The notes under the pieces: generated by a model
What the model saw: only the letters and a program-made list of their open reading frames with translations
Told to the model about the DNA's origin: nothing
Database searches by the model: none
NCBI RefSeq assembly: GCF_003012795.1
Contig: NZ_PXYH01000018.1
Coordinates: forward strand, 1-64,000
DNA length: 64,000 nucleotides
Source: Zobellella taiwanensis
Lineage (GTDB): Bacteria; Pseudomonadota; Gammaproteobacteria; Enterobacterales; Aeromonadaceae
Reading direction: 5' to 3'
In this document: piece after piece, positions 56,576-64,000 of the stretch
Position numbering within the stretch: position 1 is the stretch's first letter
Layout: each line of letters starts with the position of its first letter
Translations under genes and position numbers: made by a program

Positions 56576-59272
56576 ATGACCAAATACGGCCTGCGAGCCC
56601 GGGTACTGGCTTTTACCATATTACCGACCCTGATCATCGGCATACTGCTGGCCGGCTATTTTTCGGTAAATCGCTACCAACAGCTGGAAGACGCCCTGAT
56701 CAAGGAAGGGGTCAACGTCATCGAGCCACTGGCCCTGGCCAGCGAACTGGCCCTGACCGGCCGCAACCGGGAAGCCCTCAACCGCCTGCTCAGCAACATT
56801 CATCGCAACAACAGCCCCCTGGTCAAGTCCATCGCCCTGTTCGATCTGGAAGGCAGGCTGCTGGTCACCTCCAACTATCACCGTGATTTCAATGCCATGC
56901 GCCTGCCCGAAGGCCTGCCCCTGCCCCGGGTAACCCTGGTGGAAACCGCCCCGGACGGCATTATATTGCGTACCCCTGTAGTCACCGACAGCATCCGGGT
57001 CGACGCCCTGTGGGAAGAGTCTTCCGCCACCCCCATCGGCTATGTGTCGATGCAGTTGACCAACGACTCGGCCATGCTGCTCCATTACCGGGACAGTTTT
57101 TTCGCCGGCCTTATCGTCCTGCTCGGGGTCTGCCTCAGCACCCTGTTCGGGGTCAGGCTGATCAAGGGCGTGTCCCAGCCGATCACCGACATGGTCAGCG
57201 CCGTCTACAAAATCCGCGAGGGCCGGCTCGATACCCGAGTCAGCGGCGAATTCACCGGCGAACTGGAAATGCTCAAAAACGGCATCAACGCCATGGCCAA
57301 ATCCCTGTCGGAATACCATGACGAAATGCAGCAGAATATCGACCAGGCCACCTCGGATCTGCGCGAGACCCTGGAGCAGATCGAAATCCAGAACATCGAG
57401 CTGGACATGGCCAAGAAACGGGCCCAGGAGGCGGCACGGGTCAAGACCGAATTCCTGGCCAATATGTCCCACGAACTGCGCACCCCGCTCAACGGCGTGA
57501 TTGGCTTTGCCCGCCAGTTGCAAAAGACCCGGTTGACCCCGAGCCAGCTGGACTACCTCAAGACCATCGAAAAATCGGCCCAGAACCTGCTTGGCATCAT
57601 CAACGACATCCTCGACTTCTCCAAACTGGAGGCCGGCAAGCTCAAGATGGAGCAGATCCCCTTCTCCCTGCGCGATACTCTGCAGGAGGTAATGACCCTG
57701 CTCGCTCCCAGTGCCCACGACAAGGGGCTGGAGCTGTCACTGCGGGTCGATACCGCGGTATGCGACAGCCTGGTGGGCGACCCGCTACGGCTGCAGCAGG
57801 TGCTCACCAACCTGGTAGGCAACGCCATCAAGTTTACCGAGCAGGGCAACGTCGACGTGCGGGTCGACGCCCGCCCGGCCCAGCACCCGGACCAGGCCGG
57901 CCTGTGCATCCATGTACAGGACACCGGTATCGGCATTTCCGACAGCCAGCGCCGCCAGCTGTTCCAGGCCTTCAACCAGGCCGACTCCAGCATTTCCCGC
58001 CGCTACGGCGGCACCGGCCTGGGCCTGGTGATCACCCAGAAACTGGTGCACCAGATGTCCGGCGACATCGAGCTGTATTCCGAGCTGGGATCGGGTTCGG
58101 TATTCAGCTTCACCCTGGCCCTGAACCGGGCCGCCCTGCCCCTGGCAGAGCCGCTGCCCCTGAATGAACTGGCGGGCAAGACGGTGCTGTATCTGGAAGA
58201 AGACAGCTTCAGCCGCCGCGCCACCACCGCCCTGCTGCGGGAATGGGGTGTCCAGGTTCTGCTCGAACCTTATCCGGGCATGCCCATCGACACCGCACTG
58301 CTCGGCTTCGGCCCCCATACCCTGCCCAGCCAGATGGAGCAGGAAATCCGGCGCCAGAAAGGATACGACAACCGGGTAGTGGTGCTGCTCAGCTCCACCG
58401 ACCCTATCCTGATCGACGCCCTGCTCGACAGCGGCGCCAGCCATTGCCTGAGCAAGCCCGTGCACTACCAGAAACTGGCCCACGCCCTGGTGGAGCAGGA
58501 TAGCGCCCCACCCGAGGCATTGCTTCCCGCCATGCTGCCGGCACCCAGCCGGCGCCAGCCGCTGCGGGTACTGGCGGTGGACGACAACCCGGCCAACCTC
58601 AAACTGATCAGCGCCATGCTGGGCGAACTGGTCAATCAAGTAGAATGCTGCAGCAACGGCCGGGAAGCGCTGAACCTGGCCACCGCCAACCGCTACGACA
58701 TCATTTTTATGGATATCCAGATGCCGGTGATGGACGGCATCCAGGCCACCCGGGAAATCCGCACTCAGGACGGCCCCAATGTCAGCACACCGATAGTGGC
58801 GGTCACGGCCCATGCCATTGCCGGCGAGCGCGACCGACTACTGCGCCAGGGCATGGACGACTACCTGGCCAAACCCATCGACGAAGCCATACTGGCCCGC
58901 ATCATAGAGCGCTTCAGCCACCGGCCGGCGCCCCCGGGCCAGATAGACTGGCCACTGGCAGTCAAACAGGCGGGCGGCAAGGACCCCCTGGCCAAGGAAA
59001 TGCTTACCCTGCTGCTGCAGAGCTTCGACGAATTCGCCCCCCTGCTGGACGCCGCCCTGTCCGGGGAGCTGGACGGCGAGCGGCTCTACCCGCCCCTGCA
59101 CAAGCTGCACGGCGGCACCGCCTATTGCGGCGTACCCCAGTTGCAGGCGCTGGTAGCCCAACTGGAGCGGGCCCTGCTGGCCAGTCAGCCGCTGGCGGAG
59201 CTGGAGCCCGAGCTGCTGGAGCTGGAGGAGCGGATGGGGCAGATCCGGGAAGAGGCGAAGGGATATTTGTAG
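56576..59272 (+). CDS. barA: Hybrid sensor histidine kinase BarA
   Basis: BarA phosphorylates UvrY/GacA, which drives the Csr small RNAs. The 898-residue protein follows E. coli BarA: two membrane segments (about 9-30 and 175-195) around a periplasmic sensor, a HAMP domain, the kinase core with the phospho-His in FLANMSHELRTPLNGVIGFA (near 300), ATP-binding DTGIGIS and GGTGLGLVITQKLV, and a pseudo-receiver lacking a clear phospho-Asp. A true receiver (VDDNPANL, then FMDIQMPVMDGI) and a C-terminal HPt domain (KLHGGTAYCGVPQL) follow. The ATG at 56576 aligns with E. coli but has no clear ribosome site. uvrY is not in the window. Confidence 0.95.
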   Translation: MTKYGLRARVLAFTILPTLIIGILLAGYFSVNRYQQLEDALIKEGVNVIEPLALASELALTGRNREALNRLLSNIHRNNSPLVKSIALFDLEGRLLVTSNYHRDFNAMRLPEGLPLPRVTLVETAPDGIILRTPVVTDSIRVDALWEESSATPIGYVSMQLTNDSAMLLHYRDSFFAGLIVLLGVCLSTLFGVRLIKGVSQPITDMVSAVYKIREGRLDTRVSGEFTGELEMLKNGINAMAKSLSEYHDEMQQNIDQATSDLRETLEQIEIQNIELDMAKKRAQEAARVKTEFLANMSHELRTPLNGVIGFARQLQKTRLTPSQLDYLKTIEKSAQNLLGIINDILDFSKLEAGKLKMEQIPFSLRDTLQEVMTLLAPSAHDKGLELSLRVDTAVCDSLVGDPLRLQQVLTNLVGNAIKFTEQGNVDVRVDARPAQHPDQAGLCIHVQDTGIGISDSQRRQLFQAFNQADSSISRRYGGTGLGLVITQKLVHQMSGDIELYSELGSGSVFSFTLALNRAALPLAEPLPLNELAGKTVLYLEEDSFSRRATTALLREWGVQVLLEPYPGMPIDTALLGFGPHTLPSQMEQEIRRQKGYDNRVVVLLSSTDPILIDALLDSGASHCLSKPVHYQKLAHALVEQDSAPPEALLPAMLPAPSRRQPLRVLAVDDNPANLKLISAMLGELVNQVECCSNGREALNLATANRYDIIFMDIQMPVMDGIQATREIRTQDGPNVSTPIVAVTAHAIAGERDRLLRQGMDDYLAKPIDEAILARIIERFSHRPAPPGQIDWPLAVKQAGGKDPLAKEMLTLLLQSFDEFAPLLDAALSGELDGERLYPPLHKLHGGTAYCGVPQLQALVAQLERALLASQPLAELEPELLELEERMGQIREEAKGYL

Positions 59273-59274
59273 CA

Positions 59275-59337
59275 GGGATTAGGGATTAGGGCCTGCAGGG
59301 GCGACGCTCAAGTCCCCCTTCCCCAGTCCCGAATCCC
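59275..59337. repeat. Head-to-head G-rich heptad element between barA and pdxJ
   Basis: Plus strand 59275-59291 reads GGGATTA twice then GGG. On the minus strand 59310-59337 reads as four consecutive in-register heptads starting GGGATT, GGGACT, GGGAAG and GGGACT. The outer parts of the two arms are largely complementary (14 of 17 bases), so the element can also fold as a hairpin between the convergent genes. Confidence 0.85.
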
Positions 59338-59342
59338 GGGTT

Positions 59343-60080
59343 TTAAACGCCCTGTCTGGCTTCGCGCATCAGCCGTTTCATGTCGCGCACCGCCTTTTCC
59401 AGGCCGTCGAAGGCGGCACGGGCGATGATGGCGTGGCCGATATTCAGCTCCAGCATCTCGGGGATGGCGGCGATGGGCTTGACGTTGTGATAGTGCAGGC
59501 CGTGGCCGCCGTTGACCTTGAGTCCCAGATCATGGGCGTAGGAGGCGGAAGCGGCGATGCGCTTGAGCTCAGCCAACTGTTCCGCCTCGTTCGGGGCATC
59601 GGCGTAATGGCCGGTATGGATCTCGATATAGGGCGCACCGGCGGCCACCACGGCATCGATCTGGGCCTTGTCGGCATCGATGAACAACGACACCTTGATC
59701 CCCGCCCCGGTCAGCCGGCTGACCGCGTCCTTGACCTTGTCGAGCTGGCCGGCCACGTCCAGGCCGCCTTCGGTAGTGACTTCTTCCCGTTTTTCCGGCA
59801 CCAGGCAAACAAAGGCCGGTTTGGTACGGCAGGCAATATCGAGCATTTCCTCGGTTACCGCCATCTCCAGGTTCATGCGGGTCTGAATGGTCCGAGCCAG
59901 GATCTCCACGTCCCTGTCGGTGATATGGCGGCGATCCTCGCGCAGGTGCACAGTAATGCCGTCGGCACCGGCCAGCTCGGCCACTGCCGCCGCCTGCACC
60001 GGATCCGGATAACTGGTGCCCCTGGCGTTGCGCAAGGTGGCGATATGATCGATGTTGACCCCTAAATACAATTCACTCAC
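59343..60080 (-). CDS. pdxJ: Pyridoxine 5'-phosphate synthase
   Basis: PdxJ condenses 1-deoxyxylulose 5-phosphate with 3-amino-2-oxopropyl phosphate to form pyridoxine 5'-phosphate. The 245-residue TIM-barrel protein shows [46 protein letters not shown] and GHGLHYHNV. The start is a GTG at 60080 (then [11 protein letters not shown]), six bases after AGGAAG; it overlaps the recO end by eight bases. Last gene of rnc-era-recO-pdxJ, as in E. coli. Confidence 0.96.
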   Translation of the reverse strand: MSELYLGVNIDHIATLRNARGTSYPDPVQAAAVAELAGADGITVHLREDRRHITDRDVEILARTIQTRMNLEMAVTEEMLDIACRTKPAFVCLVPEKREEVTTEGGLDVAGQLDKVKDAVSRLTGAGIKVSLFIDADKAQIDAVVAAGAPYIEIHTGHYADAPNEAEQLAELKRIAASASYAHDLGLKVNGGHGLHYHNVKPIAAIPEMLELNIGHAIIARAAFDGLEKAVRDMKRLMREARQGV

Positions 60081-60780
60081 TGCGACTTCCTCTCTTTCCT
60101 TTGACAAACAGGGCCCGGCTGCGCAACGGCCGGCCGCCGAGATAGGGCCCCAGGGCCTGGCGGCTGAAGCGCTTGGCGGAAATCAGGACCTCGGTCCGGC
60201 TCAGGTCGAGCTCGGCCAGGGCATGAAGGTGATCGCCCGGGTAGGCACCGGGCTCCGGTCCGGCCAGGGCCACGAAGCCCGCTTCGGGCCGATAGCCGTA
60301 CCAGGCCCCGGAGCGGACAGCGTCGCCGGTTTCGGCGTCCAGTGTAAAGTCCACGCCGTAGCCCAGTATATTTAGCATATAAAACTCGAAATGACGCAGG
60401 CATGGCTCTATCCCCTCGCCTTGCGCCAGTTTTTTCAGGGTATTGTGATAGGCATCAAACACCTCGTCGAACGGCGTCTGGGCTTCCAGCAGGTAATAGA
60501 TGAGTTCGTTGAGGTAAAGCCCGCTGTACAGGGCCGTGCCGGTCAGGCGGATGGCGGGGGCCGAGGCCTCGGCGGCGTGCAGGTTTTTCAGCTCGCCCCG
60601 CCCGGCAAAGCTGACCCGCAACGGCACAAAGGGCTGCAACAGCCCCTTGAGCGGCGAGCGGGGCTGGCGGCTGCCCTTGGCTACCAGGCTCTGCCGCCCC
60701 TGCTCCCGGGTAAATACCTCGACCAGCTGGCTGGTCTCCCGGTAGGGCCGGCTATGGATGACGAAGGCGGCCTGGGCCAT
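60073..60780 (-). CDS. recO: DNA repair protein RecO
   Basis: RecO loads RecA with RecR in the RecFOR pathway and anneals SSB-coated DNA. The 235-residue protein has the N-terminal OB fold ([21 protein letters not shown]) and the helical C-terminal domain ([42 protein letters not shown]). The ATG at 60780 is two bases after the era stop. The C-terminal end is basic (KGKRGSRSE). Confidence 0.95.
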   Translation of the reverse strand: MAQAAFVIHSRPYRETSQLVEVFTREQGRQSLVAKGSRQPRSPLKGLLQPFVPLRVSFAGRGELKNLHAAEASAPAIRLTGTALYSGLYLNELIYYLLEAQTPFDEVFDAYHNTLKKLAQGEGIEPCLRHFEFYMLNILGYGVDFTLDAETGDAVRSGAWYGYRPEAGFVALAGPEPGAYPGDHLHALAELDLSRTEVLISAKRFSRQALGPYLGGRPLRSRALFVKGKRGSRSE

Positions 60781-60782
60781 GC

Positions 60783-61688
60783 TCAGTCGTCGCCATACCC
60801 CAGGCTGCGCAGGGCCCGCTCGTCGTCGGCCCAGCCGGACTTGACCTTGACCCACAGCTCCAGATAGACCTTCTGCTCCAGCAAACGCTCCAGGTCGATG
60901 CGGGCCTCGGTGCCGATCAGCTTGAGCTTTTCGCCCTTGTTGCCGATCACCATTTTCTTCTGGCCGCTGCGTTCCACCAGGATCAGACCGTTGATATGCA
61001 CCACGCCCTTGTCGTCCGTCTGATAGCGTTCTATTTCCACCGTTACCGAATAGGGCAGCTCCTCCCCCATAAAGCGCATCAGCTTCTCGCGGATGATCTC
61101 CGCCGCCATAAAGCGGGAAGAGCGGTCGGTGATGTAGTCTTCCGGGAAATAGTGCAGCGAAGGCTTGAGCCGCGAACGCGCCAGCTTGGCGATGGTATCC
61201 ACGTTGGTGCCCTTCTCCGCGGAAATCGGCACTATGTCGGCGAACGGCATCTGCTGGGACAACCACTGGATATGGGGCAGCAGCTCATCCTTGCTGTTGA
61301 GATTGTCAATTTTGTTGATCGCCAACACCACGGGGCAAGGCAGGTGGCGCAGCTTGTTCAGCACCATGTCGTCGTCGGCGGTCCATTTGGTGCCGTCCAC
61401 CACAAACACCACCATTTCCACGTCGCCCAGGGAGCTGGTGGCCGCCCGGTTCATCAGCCGGTTGATCGCCCGCTTTTCTTCGATATGCAGCCCGGGGGTG
61501 TCCACATAAATGGTCTGGTAGGCACCGTCGGTATCTATGCCCATGATCCGGTGGCGGGTGGTCTGGGGCTTTTTCGAGGTGATACTCACCTTTTGCCCCA
61601 GCAGTTGGTTGAGCAGGGTGGACTTGCCCACATTGGGCCGGCCGACAATGGCCACGAAGCCGCAATAGGTTTGTTGTTGTTCGGTCAT
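60783..61688 (-). CDS. era: GTPase Era
   Basis: Era binds the 3' end of 16S rRNA and checks 30S maturation. The 301-residue protein has the G1 loop [15 protein letters not shown] (about 16-30), G3 in VDTPGLH, G4 NKID and a C-terminal KH domain ([34 protein letters not shown]). It overlaps rnc by four bases (ATGA), so the two are translationally coupled. Confidence 0.98.
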   Translation of the reverse strand: MTEQQQTYCGFVAIVGRPNVGKSTLLNQLLGQKVSITSKKPQTTRHRIMGIDTDGAYQTIYVDTPGLHIEEKRAINRLMNRAATSSLGDVEMVVFVVDGTKWTADDDMVLNKLRHLPCPVVLAINKIDNLNSKDELLPHIQWLSQQMPFADIVPISAEKGTNVDTIAKLARSRLKPSLHYFPEDYITDRSSRFMAAEIIREKLMRFMGEELPYSVTVEIERYQTDDKGVVHINGLILVERSGQKKMVIGNKGEKLKLIGTEARIDLERLLEQKVYLELWVKVKSGWADDERALRSLGYGDD

Positions 61689-62353
61689 AGCAAGGTATCC
61701 AGGGCTTGCTCGGCGGCGGCCTGCTCGGCCTTGCGGCGGCTGGTGCCAATACCAACCACTGGCTCGGGCAAACCGTCCACCAGGCAGTGCACGGTAAATT
61801 TCTGATTGTGGGCCTCGCCAATCACGTCCACCACCGTATAGGTGGGGAGCGGTTTGCGCTTGCCCTGAAGGAGTTCCTGCAACCGGGTCTTGGGATCTTT
61901 TTGTTCCACCCCGGGCTGGATGTCGCTCAGCCGCTCATCGTACCAGGACAGCAACAAATCGCGGATATGGCCGATATCGGTGTCCAGGTAGATGGCGCCG
62001 ATCAGGGCTTCCACCGCGTCCGCCAGGATGGACTCGCGCCGGTAGCCGCCGCTTTTCAGTTCGCCCGGTCCCAGAATCAGGTATTCGCCCAGCTCGAAGG
62101 CCCGCGCCAGCTCGGCCAGGGTCTTTTCCCGCACCAGGGTCGCCCGCATGCGCGACATGTCCCCTTCATTGACCTTGGGAAAACGGTGGAACAGGGCATC
62201 GGCGATCACCATGCTGAGGATGGAGTCGCCCAGGAATTCCAGCCGCTCGTTATGGCGGGAGCCGGCGCTCCTGTGGGTCAGGGCACGCACCAACAAGGTT
62301 TCGTCGTGGAAGGTATGGCCCAGCTTTTGTTGCAGAATATTCAGTTTTTTCAT
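61685..62353 (-). CDS. rnc: Ribonuclease III
   Basis: RNase III cuts double-stranded RNA in rRNA processing and antisense regulation. The 222-residue protein has the catalytic signature [20 protein letters not shown] (about 38-57), the second acidic cluster in [15 protein letters not shown], and a C-terminal dsRBD ([34 protein letters not shown]). The ATG at 62353 shares one base with the lepB stop. Confidence 0.97.
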   Translation of the reverse strand: MKKLNILQQKLGHTFHDETLLVRALTHRSAGSRHNERLEFLGDSILSMVIADALFHRFPKVNEGDMSRMRATLVREKTLAELARAFELGEYLILGPGELKSGGYRRESILADAVEALIGAIYLDTDIGHIRDLLLSWYDERLSDIQPGVEQKDPKTRLQELLQGKRKPLPTYTVVDVIGEAHNQKFTVHCLVDGLPEPVVGIGTSRRKAEQAAAEQALDTLL

Positions 62354-63267
62354 CAATGAATCGCGCCTATTCGGCTGAAACGCACCTGGCTCGGCACCCA
62401 TCCGGGCAGCCAGCTGTCGGCGTCACGTTCAAACTCAAAGCTTATCCAGATGGCGACAGCCTTGCCCACCAGGTTCTGTTCGGGCACAAAGCCCCAGAAC
62501 CGGCTGTCGGTGCTGTTGTCCCTGTTGTCGCCGATGGCAAAATAATGCCCTTCCGGCACGACCCATTCATCCCGGGCGGTATTCGGCTGGCGGTAATACA
62601 TAGACACCCGATCCGGCAGCAGCGGATTGATCAGCACCTCATGGGACCGCTCGGTCAGGCTCTCGCGATAACGCTCGAGCGGTATCCCCATTTGGGTAAA
62701 CTCGCCACTTTGCTCGAAAGTGAGCGGTACCGGGGCAAAATCCGGGCAGGCATCGCCGTCGCAGGCCGGCTTGATGTACAGCTGCTTGTCCCGGTAGACG
62801 AGGCGGTCACCGGGCAGGCCGACGATGCGTTTGATATAGTCGATGCGCGGGTTTTCCGGATATTTGAACACCGCCACGTCGCCACGCTCGGGCCGGCCGG
62901 TGGGGATCAGGGTGGTATTGCTGACCGGTTCCTTCAGCCCGTAGGAAAATTTTTCCACCAGGATGAAATCGCCCACCAGCAGGGTGGGCATCATGGAGCC
63001 GGAGGGGATCTGGAACGGCTCGTAGATAAAGGAACGCAGCACCAATACCGCCGCGATCACCGGAAAGATGGACTTGGCCTGCTCAATCCAGCCCGGCGCC
63101 GTGGCAGCCCGGGCCAGCACGGCCTTGTCCACCTTGTTGCCGTGGGCCAACTGGGCCTCGGCCAGCCGGTGGGCGCGCTTGGGAGCCCAAATCCACTTGT
63201 CGCACGCCCAGATGATGCCGGTGACCAGGGTCACCAGTACCAGGATCAGGGCAAAGGTACTTGCCAT
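62353..63267 (-). CDS. lepB: Signal peptidase I
   Basis: LepB cuts signal peptides from exported proteins on the periplasmic side of the inner membrane. The 304-residue protein has two N-terminal membrane helices (about 1-20 and 65-82), the catalytic Ser in [16 protein letters not shown] (about 90) and Lys in [13 protein letters not shown] (about 145), and the [21 protein letters not shown] motif. It lies two bases after lepA in the lepA-lepB-rnc-era-recO-pdxJ run. Confidence 0.97.
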   Translation of the reverse strand: MASTFALILVLVTLVTGIIWACDKWIWAPKRAHRLAEAQLAHGNKVDKAVLARAATAPGWIEQAKSIFPVIAAVLVLRSFIYEPFQIPSGSMMPTLLVGDFILVEKFSYGLKEPVSNTTLIPTGRPERGDVAVFKYPENPRIDYIKRIVGLPGDRLVYRDKQLYIKPACDGDACPDFAPVPLTFEQSGEFTQMGIPLERYRESLTERSHEVLINPLLPDRVSMYYRQPNTARDEWVVPEGHYFAIGDNRDNSTDSRFWGFVPEQNLVGKAVAIWISFEFERDADSWLPGWVPSQVRFSRIGAIH

Positions 63268-63269
63268 GG

Positions 63270-64000
63270 TTACTTGTCCTTACCTACATGGAGGATAGCC
63301 AGGAAAGCGTCCTGGGGAATATCGACCCGCCCCAGGGATTTCATCCGCTTCTTGCCTTCCTTCTGCTTGGCCAGCAGCTTCTTCTTACGGCTGACGTCGC
63401 CGCCATAACACTTGGCGGTCACGTCCTTACGCAGGGCCTTGACCGTGCTGCGGGCAATGATCTGGTTGCCGATGGCGGCCTGGATGGCAATGTCGAACAT
63501 CTGGCGGGGGATCAGTTCGCGCATCTTCTCCACCAGCTGACGCCCCCGGAACTGGGCGTTCTCCTTGTGGGTGATGATGGCCAGGGCATCGACCCGGTCG
63601 CCGTTGATCATGATGTCCAGGCGCACCATATCGGCCGCCTCAAAACGCTTGAAGCCGTAATCCAGCGAGGCATAGCCGCGGCTAGTGGATTTCAGCCGGT
63701 CGAAGAAGTCGAGCACCACTTCCGCCATGGGAATGTCGTAGGTCAGGGCCACCTGGTTGCCGTGGTAGACCATATTGGTCTGCACACCGCGCTTTTCGAT
63801 GCACAGGGTAATGACGTTGCCCAGGTACTCCTGGGGCACCAGTATGTTGCACTCGGCGATGGGCTCGTGGATTTCCTCTATGCTGGTGACCGCCGGCAAC
63901 TGGGCGGGGCTGTCGATATAGACCACCTCGCCATCGGTCTTGACCACTTCATACACTACGGTCGGCGCCGTGGTGATCAGGTCCAGATCGTACTCCCGCT
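63270..64000 (-). CDS. lepA: Elongation factor 4 (LepA), 3' part only
   Basis: The C-terminal ~243 residues of LepA are present; the gene starts beyond the right edge. The sequence enters at [18 protein letters not shown] and contains the EF-G domain V-like region, then the LepA-specific C-terminal domain ([65 protein letters not shown]). LepA is a ribosome-associated GTPase that affects initiation or back-translocation. The GTPase domain is not visible because it lies outside. Confidence 0.97.
   Translation of the reverse strand, partial: REYDLDLITTAPTVVYEVVKTDGEVVYIDSPAQLPAVTSIEEIHEPIAECNILVPQEYLGNVITLCIEKRGVQTNMVYHGNQVALTYDIPMAEVVLDFFDRLKSTSRGYASLDYGFKRFEAADMVRLDIMINGDRVDALAIITHKENAQFRGRQLVEKMRELIPRQMFDIAIQAAIGNQIIARSTVKALRKDVTAKCYGGDVSRKKKLLAKQKEGKKRMKSLGRVDIPQDAFLAILHVGKDK

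Overview
The window looks like chromosome of a marine gammaproteobacterium of the Aeromonadales type (Oceanimonas/Zobellella-like). This is an inference from three things: overall high GC, E. coli-like proteins in E. coli-like neighbourhoods (rlmD-relA-mazG, rnc-era-recO-pdxJ, rppH/mutH, rpsT/ribF-ileS-lspA-fkpB-ispH, rplS-trmD-rimM-rpsP, rluD/bamD), and a motX gene typical of bacteria with sodium-driven polar flagella. Most genes lie on the minus strand across the whole window, including the ribosomal-protein genes and the rRNA promoter at the left edge. This suggests one replication direction, right to left. No prophage, insertion sequence, CRISPR array or tRNA gene was seen.

Layout. 1-6.8 kb: an rRNA operon promoter (minus strand, reading out of the window), nnrS with an NsrR-like operator and FNR-like site, clpB with a sigma-32 promoter, pgeF, rluD, and divergent bamD. 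6.8-13.3 kb: gshA, an M16 zinc protease, a quinone-oxidoreductase-like MDR protein, a 55-residue membrane protein too short for routine ORF calling, and fpr. 13.4-19.3 kb: rpsF-rpsR-rplI (no priB), a large GGGGACT heptad array, an EamA transporter, elaA, rlmB and rnr. 19.4-22 kb: luxS, glnB-nadE. 22.1-27 kb: a minor-pilin cluster (fimT-pilW-pilX-pilV, divergent pilE) in which parts of fimT and pilV are strikingly AT-rich. 27.1-34.9 kb: ribF-ileS-lspA-fkpB-ispH, murJ, rpsT. 34.9-40.8 kb: a YgaV/BigR-like redox regulator, nhaR, thyA-lgt, ptsP, rppH. 40.8-41.4 kb: a 675-base non-coding region packed with DnaA boxes, GATC sites, an IHF consensus and an AT-rich stretch, probably the DARS2 element. 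41.4-47 kb: mutH, an MFS transporter, rplS-trmD-rimM-rpsP, ffh. 47-52 kb: ypjD, corB, nsrR, motX, ptsG with a Cra operator. 52-64 kb: mazG, relA, rlmD, barA, pdxJ, recO, era, rnc, lepB and the 3' part of lepA.

How the genes connect. NsrR (49.4 kb) probably represses nnrS (0.3 kb). The translation genes (ribosomal proteins, rRNA modification enzymes, rnr, rnc, era, rimM, trmD, ffh, lepA) and secretion genes (lspA, lgt, lepB) are core housekeeping. RelA, PtsP, GlnB and BarA are nutritional or global regulators.

The most interesting points are the oriC-like DARS2 candidate before mutH, a family of in-register GGGANNN heptad arrays at four intergenic sites, and the mosaic giant PilV.
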